This document shows, piece after piece, positions 29,200 through 35,891 of a stretch of 35,891 nucleotides of DNA (its first letter is position 1; the number at the start of each line of letters is the position of its first letter). Under the pieces are notes generated by a model. That model saw nothing but the letters and a program-made list of their open reading frames with translations. It made no database searches and was not told the DNA's origin. The stretch is taken from the NCBI GenBank assembly GCA_031290135.1, contig JAITOE010000146.1, positions 1 through 35,891 of the forward strand, read 5' to 3'. Source of the stretch: Eubacteriales Family XIII. Incertae Sedis bacterium. GTDB taxonomy: Bacteria > Bacillota > Clostridia > Peptostreptococcales > Anaerovoracaceae. The translations under genes were made by a program, and so were the position numbers.

Positions 29200-30630
29200 T
29201 TAATAACGTTTTCGTTTCGAGGACGAGGGGACGTTGATTTCGTCCCTGTATTTCGCGATCGTCCTCCTTGATATCTCAATTCCTTTTTCCAAGAGCGTTT
29301 CCGCGATGGACTGGTCGGAAAGGGGCGCCGACGCGTCCTCGTTTTCTATCATCTCCCGGATAAAGGTTTTGATGCTTTCCGACGCGATGCCTTCGCCGCT
29401 TCCCGACGATACGCCGCTGGTAAAAAAATATTTTATTTCAAAAACGCCGCGGGGACTCTGCATGTATTTCCCGTTGACGGAACGGCTTACCGTCGATTCG
29501 TGGATGCCCACCTCGTCCGCGATCTGTTTGAGGGTCAGGGTTTTCAGGTGCTTGGCGCCGTATTCGAAAAAATCAATCTGGTAGGCCACCACCGCGCTGA
29601 CGACGTTGTAGATGGTCTGCCGCCTCTGTTCGATGCTTTTTATGAGCCACAGCGCCGAATTCAGCCGTCCGGCGAGGAATATGGATATGTTCGATTCTTT
29701 ATCCGCCTCCCGGAGGACTTTCTGGTAGTAGGAGCTTACCATGAGCCGGGGCGTGCTGCTTTCGTTTACCGTCACCACGTATTCCCCGTCGCTTTTCTCC
29801 ACGGTCACGTCGGGGGTGATGTATTTGGTCTCCGCGGAGGAGCTGAACTGCCTGCCGGGTTTGGGCTCAAGGGTTTTGATGATGTCGCCGATCCGCTGGA
29901 TTTCCCGGACGGGGAGGCCTTTTGCCTTGGCGATGTTCGTGAGCCGGTTGTTCGCCAGGTCTTCGAGGTGATCCGTGACGATGCTCCGTATTTCAGGGGT
30001 GTTCAGCTCCATTTGTTCCAGCTGGATGAGCAGACATTCTTTCAGGTTGGCGGCGCAGACCCCCGCCGGTTCAAAGCCCTGGATCGCCTTTATCACCCGC
30101 TCGACCTTTTCCGTGCGTATGCCGAGCTGCGCCGCGATTTCCTCCGCGCTCTGGGTCATGTAGCCGTTCGGGTCCAAGGATTCGATGATATATTTCCCCA
30201 CCTGCCTGTAGCTTTTTTTCAGGTCCGCGAACTGCAGCTGGAAAAGCAGATGTTCCGTCAGGGTGATTTCCGACGATACGAACTGCTCATAGGAATATTC
30301 GTTCTGGTCCCCGGCGTACTCCCACTGGCGGTAGCTTATGTCGTCAAATTCCCGGTCTTTCAGGTATTCGGACCAGTCGAAGTCGTCCTCTTTGGCGCGG
30401 ACCGTTTCCCGCTCCGGTTCTTCCTCCGCCTGCTCCTCGTCGTCCTGCGCCGGGGTTTCCGCCGGCGCGGCGGGTTCCGCTTCGAGGATGGGGTTGGTCA
30501 GCAGCTGCTCCTCTACATAGGTTTCAAGCTCCTGCGTGTTGAACTGCAGGATCTGGATCGCCTGAATCAGCTCAGGCGTCATGACCAATTTTTGAGACTG
30601 TTCAATTGTAAGGTCATATCCCAGTTTCAT
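29200..30630 (-). CDS. rpoN: RNA polymerase sigma-54 factor
   Basis: MKLGYDLTIEQSQKLVMTPELIQAIQILQFNTQELETYVEEQLLTNPILE (region I); LKQIADEVGIHESTVSRSVNGKYMQSPRGVFEIKYFFTSG; RpoN-box-like ISRRTIAKYRDEINVPSSSKRK. Confidence 0.95.
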   Translation of the reverse strand: MKLGYDLTIEQSQKLVMTPELIQAIQILQFNTQELETYVEEQLLTNPILEAEPAAPAETPAQDDEEQAEEEPERETVRAKEDDFDWSEYLKDREFDDISYRQWEYAGDQNEYSYEQFVSSEITLTEHLLFQLQFADLKKSYRQVGKYIIESLDPNGYMTQSAEEIAAQLGIRTEKVERVIKAIQGFEPAGVCAANLKECLLIQLEQMELNTPEIRSIVTDHLEDLANNRLTNIAKAKGLPVREIQRIGDIIKTLEPKPGRQFSSSAETKYITPDVTVEKSDGEYVVTVNESSTPRLMVSSYYQKVLREADKESNISIFLAGRLNSALWLIKSIEQRRQTIYNVVSAVVAYQIDFFEYGAKHLKTLTLKQIADEVGIHESTVSRSVNGKYMQSPRGVFEIKYFFTSGVSSGSGEGIASESIKTFIREMIENEDASAPLSDQSIAETLLEKGIEISRRTIAKYRDEINVPSSSKRKRY

Positions 30631-30632
30631 GT

Positions 30633-31154
30633 TTAAGCCGCCCCGCAGCATTTTTTATACTTCTTCCCGCTCCCGCACGGGCAGGGGTCATTCCTGCCCG
30701 GCAGTTTGTCCTTGACAAGCGTCCCCGCCTTGCGCTGCTCCCTGGCGATCTCCGCCCGGCGTTCCAGAGGCAGGACCGCGTCCCATTCCGGCAGGCCGTA
30801 CAGATGCTCCGCCTTCGCCCCCCGCATGTTGAAATAGAGCTTTTCTATGTCGATGTCCAATTCCACGGGGGATTCTTCCGTCAGCGGTTCCAGCTCCAGC
30901 GTGTTTCGCAGGCTGCCCGACACGCCGTCCAGAAAGCCCATGAAAAGCACGGCGTCCGCCGAATAGCGGCCGGCCAGCTCGCCGAAGCTTCCTTTTATGA
31001 CTGCGGCCGGCGCGCTTAGGATGGCGCCGTAGATGCGCGCCTCCGCGTCGCAGTACCGGGTCCAGAACGCTTTGAACGTGGCGTCCGTCTGGTTTTCGAT
31101 CAGCTCCTTCCACTGGCCGTATAACGATGTTTCCTGCGGTGTTTCCTGCGGCAT
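30633..31154 (-). CDS. SEC-C metal-binding-motif protein
   Basis: C-terminal [24 protein letters not shown] is a canonical SEC-C motif; second ATG (31154) has AAAGGAG at better spacing than 31160. Confidence 0.85.
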   Translation of the reverse strand: MPQETPQETSLYGQWKELIENQTDATFKAFWTRYCDAEARIYGAILSAPAAVIKGSFGELAGRYSADAVLFMGFLDGVSGSLRNTLELEPLTEESPVELDIDIEKLYFNMRGAKAEHLYGLPEWDAVLPLERRAEIAREQRKAGTLVKDKLPGRNDPCPCGSGKKYKKCCGAA

Positions 31155-31243
31155 TCCCATCTCCTTTGCGTCGCGCCGGGGTTTTCCCGGCTTTCTTGTA
31201 ACTATTATGAATCTTAGGTATGTAGGATCGCCGCTGTGGTACA

Positions 31244-31370
31244 CCGCTACGTCCTTTGTCGTTGCGAGGAGCGAAGCGACGAAGCAATCCATACTGCGCA
31301 CTGGATTGTTTCGCTTCGCTCGCAATGACGGAGGATGTGACGCCCGCCCCGCAGCTGGGTAGATTCGTTC
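31244..31370 (-). repeat. 127-bp dispersed element, copy B (inverted relative to A)
   Basis: CCGCTACGTCCTTTGTCGTTGCGAGGAGCGAAGCGACGAAGCAATCC...CGCCCGCCCCGCAGCTGGGTAGATTCGTTC. Confidence 0.9.
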
Positions 31371-31375
31371 CGTAC

Positions 31376-32347
31376 TTACTTCGCGATGGCGCGGGCGATC
31401 TCGATCACGTCGCCCATGACGGCGCTGCCCGTGGGAAGCGCCCCCGCGCCCTTTCCGTAAAACATCAGCTGGTCCACGGCGTTCCCCTTTACGAAGATCG
31501 CGTTAAATTCATTGTTTACGCCCGCCAGCGGGTGGTCTCCCCGGACGAACACCGGCTTGACATGGTATTCCAGGCCGTCCCCGGTTCTGCGGGCAGTGGC
31601 GATGAGCTTGATCTTGCCCCCGTCCGCCGCCGCTTTTTCGATGTCCCGCATGGTGACGCCCGTGATGCCCTCGGTGGGGATTTCCTGCGGCGGAACCCGT
31701 TTCCCGAAGACTAAGGAGATGAGGATGGAGAGCTTGTTCGCTACGTCGTGCCCTTCCACGTCGGCGGTGGGGTCGGCCTCGGCGAATCCTTTTTCCTGCG
31801 CCTCCCGCAGGACGTCTTCGTAGGGGCGGCCATCCTCTGCCATTTTTGTCAGGATGTAGTTGGTGGTTCCGTTCAGGATTCCCAGAATTTCTTCGTATTC
31901 GTTGGCGAGAAGCGCCGTTGTGAGGGCGTTCAGGATGGGGATGCCGCCGCCTACGCTGGCTTCGAAGCGGAACAGCACATGATTCGCTTTCGCGGCGTCC
32001 GTCAGTTTTTCATAATTTGCGGCCACTGCGGCCTTGTTGGCCGTGACCACATGTTTTCCGTTCTCCATGGCCGTGAGCATGAAGCTCGTTGCCGGCTCGA
32101 TTCCGCCCAGCAATTCGATGATTATGTCGATGCCCGGATCCCGGAGCACCGCGTCCGGCTCCTGCGTGAACTGTTCCGGGCTGACCGTGACGTCCCGTTT
32201 CCGCGCAACGTCCTTTTCAAGGATTTTGGTGATGGCCAGCTCCAGCCCCGTGTTTTCCGTGATCTGTTTTCGGTTCATTTCAAGCGTTTTATAGGTGCCG
32301 GTGCCGATGTTCCCCATGCCCAGCAGCCCGATGTTTATCTTTTTCAT
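31376..32347 (-). CDS. hom: Homoserine dehydrogenase (short form, no obvious C-terminal ACT domain)
   Basis: [22 protein letters not shown]...[10 protein letters not shown]...[17 protein letters not shown]...[16 protein letters not shown]...[32 protein letters not shown]; ends at [12 protein letters not shown]. Confidence 0.95.
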   Translation of the reverse strand: MKKINIGLLGMGNIGTGTYKTLEMNRKQITENTGLELAITKILEKDVARKRDVTVSPEQFTQEPDAVLRDPGIDIIIELLGGIEPATSFMLTAMENGKHVVTANKAAVAANYEKLTDAAKANHVLFRFEASVGGGIPILNALTTALLANEYEEILGILNGTTNYILTKMAEDGRPYEDVLREAQEKGFAEADPTADVEGHDVANKLSILISLVFGKRVPPQEIPTEGITGVTMRDIEKAAADGGKIKLIATARRTGDGLEYHVKPVFVRGDHPLAGVNNEFNAIFVKGNAVDQLMFYGKGAGALPTGSAVMGDVIEIARAIAK

Positions 32348-32513
32348 ACTACCTCCCGCGCAATTTTTGCCCATGCCGTTTTAAGCCCCAGGGGCGATTT
32401 TGGGGTTCATGCCCTGTGGTTATTATACTATGAAATCCCCGGATTGTCTTTATGTTTTGGCGATTTTTTATCGGGTTTTTTACGGAGGAAAATTCCCAAA
32501 GATAAAAAGCAGA

Positions 32514-32765
32514 TTACATGAAAAACAGCTCCGGGGCGGGCTTCCCGCCGCGCAATTCCGTTTCGGCCATTGCCGCGAGATCGACGGGGTTTTCCGTCCA
32601 AAGGGCAGATTCAACGTCCGACAATCTATCGAAGATATCCAGTTGGGACATTTCTTCAAGGGTCCGGTTGATCGTCCAGCCGTGGCTTTCCGCGATGCGT
32701 TCGGCAACCATTTTTATGACATATTCCAATGCCAGTTGGCATTTATCCCTGTCAGCCGTGTTCAT
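32514..32765 (-). CDS. Small protein of a DUF3791/DUF3990-type locus (putative antitoxin-like partner)
   Basis: MNTADRDKCQLALEYVIKMVAERIAESHGWTINRTLEEMSQLDIFDRLSDVESALWTENPVDLAAM; overlaps end of the DUF3990-like gene on the same strand. Confidence 0.6.
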   Translation of the reverse strand: MNTADRDKCQLALEYVIKMVAERIAESHGWTINRTLEEMSQLDIFDRLSDVESALWTENPVDLAAMAETELRGGKPAPELFFM

Positions 32766-33312
32766 GTTTCGGCACCTCCTCATATCCGGCCAGCTTCAGG
32801 CAGTCCACCGCAGATTGTGTTTTCAGGCAGATCTGATCCTCCAGAACTTCCGGCCGCAGCTGTCTCAGTGCGGCCGCGACGGCATCTTTAGAGCCGATTT
32901 CCCCGTATGCCCCGTTCAGATAAAAGGTGATCGTTGCGTTCGTGTCGTCATTCGCCACCTTTCCGGCAAGCACATCGCAGGATTCCCACAAGGCAGTTAT
33001 ACGCTCCACCCCTCTCCGGTGCCCGCAGACGCAGTGCAGCCATTCGGCATCCGTGTTCCGGAATTCGCAGACGTTCAGGCCGTCTGCCTGGGCGAATGTG
33101 TAAGAAAGTATGTAGCCTGATTGCAGATCCCCTCCGCCCTTTCGCAACGCGGCATTGACAAAACGCAATGCCTGGTCTTTGGACGTCGTGAGATAGAAGC
33201 CGCGCCCGAAATCGTTGGTCTTCTTGCATCGTCCCAAATCTATCTGCTCAATCAACGCATAACTTGTGTGGTAGATCGGTTTCCCTGCCCGCAAGGCATC
33301 CAAAACGCTCAT
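32752..33312 (-). CDS. DUF3990-like protein, ADP-ribosyltransferase-like putative toxin
   Basis: PIYHTSYALIEQIDLGRCKKTNDFGRGFYLTTSKDQALRFV: H-x-[ST] followed by G-R-G-F-Y-L-T, as in ART-fold DUF3990 proteins; 4-nt overlap with upstream small gene. Confidence 0.75.
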   Translation of the reverse strand: MSVLDALRAGKPIYHTSYALIEQIDLGRCKKTNDFGRGFYLTTSKDQALRFVNAALRKGGGDLQSGYILSYTFAQADGLNVCEFRNTDAEWLHCVCGHRRGVERITALWESCDVLAGKVANDDTNATITFYLNGAYGEIGSKDAVAAALRQLRPEVLEDQICLKTQSAVDCLKLAGYEEVPKHEHG

Positions 33313-33527
33313 GTCGTTTCGCCACGCGACCGGATGTGCGACTCGATGTCTTCATAGGTGGCCGACGCGCCCTGGATATGCAGGAATTCATATGCGTCGT
33401 CTATGTAATCAAAAACGCCGAATTGCTTGAACAGCCGTCCGGTTTCCGCGGCGGTTTTGCCTGTGCGTTTTTTGAACAGCTGAAACTGCCCGATCTTGAT
33501 CATTGTCGCAATGTCGTCGTTGTACAT
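33309..33527 (-). CDS. DUF3791-like small protein
   Basis: KRTGKTAAETGRLFKQFGVFDYIDDAYEFLHIQGASATYEDIESHIRSRGETT; typical F.YG..DYI...Y..LHTQG....I.DI...I..RG pattern, overlapping the DUF3990-like gene. Confidence 0.7.
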   Translation of the reverse strand: MYNDDIATMIKIGQFQLFKKRTGKTAAETGRLFKQFGVFDYIDDAYEFLHIQGASATYEDIESHIRSRGETT

Positions 33528-33786
33528 GGCAAAGTCTCCCTTACTTCATGTTGTCGGTCTTGCCGTGTTTTTTAATCCGGGATCATCTTTGTGCTATTTA
33601 TATTGTAACCTGATTGCCCTGCTGTTACAATGCATTTTTCGATTTTTGCGAAGCGTGTTGCGTTATAATTGCAATAAGTTCCCATTCATTCCAAAGAAAT
33701 GGAAAGCTGAGGTCGGTTGCCCCCTGCCTTGATCTGCGGTATAATTGTAGAAAAGACTTGTAGGGCAGCGTAATCCCAAAGGAGCA

Positions 33787-34266
33787 ATGCGAATGAACGC
33801 TTTCCATATCGTGCTGGTGGAGCCGGAGATCCCGCCGAACACCGGCAACATTGCCCGGACCTGCGCGGCCACGGGCACGAAACTGCATCTGGTGGAGCCG
33901 CTGGGCTTCGAAGTCTCGGACCGCACCGTGAAACGCGCCGGCTTGGATTACTGGCCCTTCGTGGATCTGGAAATCCATCCGGATCTGGATGCTTTTATGA
34001 AAAAATACGGCGGCGCGCCCCTGTACTTCATCAGCACAAAAGGACGCCGCCGCCATGTGGATTTTTCTTATGAAGCGGGCGCCATGTTCCTTTTCGGGAA
34101 AGAAACCGCGGGACTCGATGAAACGCTGCTGCGGGAAAACGCGGACAGGAGCGTCCGCATCCCCATGCTCCCGGACGACAGGCTGCGCTCGCTGAACTTG
34201 GCCAACTCCGCGGCCGTCATCCTCTTCGAAGCGCTGCGCCAGCACGGTTTTCCTGGGTTTAAGTGA
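33787..34266 (+). CDS. trmL: tRNA (cytidine(34)-2'-O)-methyltransferase (SPOUT family)
   Basis: FHIVLVEPEIPPNTGNIARTCAATGTKLHLVEPLGFEVSDRTVKRAGLDYW...LFGKETAGLDETLL...RIPMLPDDRLRSLNLANSAAVILFEALRQ. Confidence 0.95.
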   Translation: MRMNAFHIVLVEPEIPPNTGNIARTCAATGTKLHLVEPLGFEVSDRTVKRAGLDYWPFVDLEIHPDLDAFMKKYGGAPLYFISTKGRRRHVDFSYEAGAMFLFGKETAGLDETLLRENADRSVRIPMLPDDRLRSLNLANSAAVILFEALRQHGFPGFK

Positions 34267-34299
34267 ACGCCGCCTACAAGATTTTGCGGCACCCGCCCT

Positions 34300-34595
34300 T
34301 CACAAAATGCCCCGGTAAACCCTCTGGGCAACCGCGTCATGCAGCCAGCGGATCATGGAAACGTAGTCGAAAACGGGCAGCCCCGTCGCTTCCTGCACGG
34401 CCGCCGCATAAGGCGGGATGTCGCTGCATGTCATGAGGATGGCGCCGATCCCTTCGTTCTCTTCTGCCAGCGCCTTAGCCGCGCCCACAACCTCGCGTCC
34501 GATTCCCGCGTTGTCGATCACGGTGGCGTTGTCAAACAGCGCGGCAAAGCAAGGACCGTCCTGCAGCCCCTTGACCACGAGGTCATCCGCGTCAC
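34300..34595 (-). pseudogene. Aspartate/glutamate racemase family, C-terminal fragment
   Basis: ADDLVVKGLQDGPCFAALFDNATVIDNAGIGREVVGAAKALAEENEGIGAILMTCSDIPPYAAAVQEATGLPVFDYVSMIRWLHDAV; N-terminal half absent, replaced upstream by IstA sequence in another frame. Confidence 0.7.
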
Positions 34596-35039
34596 CACGC
34601 CGGCGGTCTGCCCCGCCCAGTCAACCTCCGTCGTTTCGCCGGGTTTGCGTTCAATGTGCATGGTCGCCTTGGTTTTGACGACGAAATCCCGGTAATGCTT
34701 TTTGAATTGTGTCAATTGGTATGGGATTTCGCCCGCATCGCGGCAACGGTCGCAATACTCGAACCATAGGAGCTGCAGTGTCACGCCGCTTTTTGCCATT
34801 TCGCGGTGTATCTGCGCGCAATCCGGCATTTTGTATGCCGGACCGGCGCTTTGCGGGTACAGCATTTCCGCCAGCTCGCGGTTCGACAGGCCGGTTGCGG
34901 TTTGATGGCTTATGCCGGACTCTGCGGCTTTTTGCAGGACTGTGATGACTGTCGGGCGTGAGACTCCCATGCTTTCGGCAATCCGCGTGTGATTGAGTCC
35001 CATGCCGTGGAGCCTCAGAATCTCTCTGTAGTCTGTCAT
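34518..35039 (-). pseudogene. istA: Truncated IS21-family transposase IstA (N-terminal part)
   Basis: MTDYREILRLHGMGLNHTRIAESMGVSRPTVITVLQKA...QLLWFEYCDRC...YQLTQFKKHYRDFVVKTKATMHIERKPGETTEVDWAGQTAGVV; homology appears to stop at about 34600, catalytic region and istB missing. Confidence 0.8.
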
Positions 35040-35116
35040 TTGATGACCTCCTTTTATTTGTTAAGGAGCGACGCACCAAACAATTGTACTACAGAAAGAT
35101 TGTTCATTGAAGCATA

Positions 35117-35283
35117 GTGTAAAATTTAACCGGCGGGAGTGTCAAATCACGCCGATCCAAGTGTCAAATCTGTGCGGCTCAACTGTCAAATCCAGAGCGT
35201 CATATTCAATTTTCGCATGCCCGCGCTTGGTGTAAAGTTATCCTGCGACGAATGTAAACTTTTGCCGCGACAAGTGTAAAATC
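35117..35283. repeat. IS21-type end: multiple short repeats (GTGTCAAATC / GTGTAAAATY) phased at 22 bp
   Basis: Copies at 35117, 35139, 35161, 35183 (22-bp steps) and 35230, 35252, 35274 (22-bp steps), just upstream of istA. Confidence 0.7.
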
Positions 35284-35430
35284 GCACCGCTATATGCAAA
35301 AGATCCCAAAAATATGTTTTTTAATGCCTTGTAATAAACGTAAAAACGGGTATATTTAATCCATGAAACGTTATTGGGCGGCGGGGCATCCGGGGAACGG
35401 GCTCCCTGCCGAAAAAAAAAGGAGGTTCTG

Positions 35431-35778
35431 ATGGGTGGCGTAATTATCCCTGTGCTGACGCGGACTGAAACGGCCGTCGTCAAAAAAGAAGATGTTCTCT
35501 ACGTTGAAAGCCGGCTCCGCACGGTCCTGCTCCACACGGCCGTGCGCAGATACCGCTATTACGGAAAAATGGGGGACCTGGCGGAGATGCTCGGCGGTTC
35601 TTTTTACCGCTGCCACGTAAGCTGGATCGTCAACCTGTGCAAAGTGGCCAGCGCCGGGGGCGGCACCGTGCACATGGAAGACGGAAAGGACATATTTCTG
35701 GGGCGCAACAAGTTCCAGGCTTTCCGCAGACGTTACATCCAGTACCTGGCTGCCCGACACAAGACGGAAAACAGTTAG
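35431..35778 (+). CDS. Stand-alone LytTR-type DNA-binding protein
   Basis: VVKKEDVLYVESRLRTVLLHTAVRRYRYYGKMGDLAEMLGGSFYRCHVSWIVNLCKVASA...MEDGKDIFLGRNKFQAFRRRYIQYL; AAGGAGG RBS before ATG 35431. Confidence 0.85.
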   Translation: MGGVIIPVLTRTETAVVKKEDVLYVESRLRTVLLHTAVRRYRYYGKMGDLAEMLGGSFYRCHVSWIVNLCKVASAGGGTVHMEDGKDIFLGRNKFQAFRRRYIQYLAARHKTENS

Positions 35779-35795
35779 GGAATGGCTTCCGCCGC

Positions 35796-35837
35796 AAAAA
35801 CCGCCCGCCGGACGAACAGTCCCGGTAGGCGGTTTTT
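35796..35837 (+). terminator. Rho-independent terminator after LytTR gene
   Basis: AAAAACCGCCCGCCGGACGAACAGTCCCGGTAGGCGGTTTTT: stem AAAAACCGCC/GGCGGTTTTT with T-run. Confidence 0.8.
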
Positions 35838-35891
35838 GCTGAAAATACGCAAAGGCTGAACCCGTCACGACATCGCTGAGCGCCTCGCCGT

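Noticed and set aside
29500-30636. 378-aa plus-strand ORF
   Set aside because: Lies antisense to rpoN, with no domain or RBS support.

Overview
High-GC, Clostridia-like (Bacillota) chromosomal window; the taxon is inferred from gene content only. There are four parts. (1) About 1-21.25 kb is a minus-strand block of secreted or surface proteins: an ExbB/MotA-like channel plus DUF2149-like protein, six paralogues of a domain resembling a degenerate sulfite-oxidase/molybdopterin-oxidoreductase (SUOX-like) fold, three cohesin-bearing proteins (two with SLH anchors, one with its own dockerin), and dockerin proteins including a metallophosphatase. (2) About 21.7-24.4 kb is a divergent Crp/Fnr-type regulator overlapping a membrane hybrid histidine kinase. 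(3) About 24.6-32.4 kb is a housekeeping block: eno, tpiA, pgk, gap, rpoN, a SEC-C protein and hom. (4) About 32.5-35.9 kb is an accessory tail: a DUF3791/DUF3990-type toxin-antitoxin-like locus, trmL, an Asp/Glu-racemase C-terminal fragment abutting a truncated IS21-type IstA with 22-bp-phased end repeats, and an orphan LytTR regulator. Intergenic spaces carry palindromic dispersed repeats of the 'CTTCGCTCCTCGCAATGAC' type, a 24-26 bp tandem array, and two near-identical 127-bp inverted copies flanking the eno-to-SEC-C segment. The best candidate for an undescribed system is the surface assembly in part 1: one SUOX-like module displayed by lipid, TM, SLH and dockerin anchoring, next to cohesin scaffolds and an ExbB/DUF2149 pair. 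All assignments are by eye; no searches were run.
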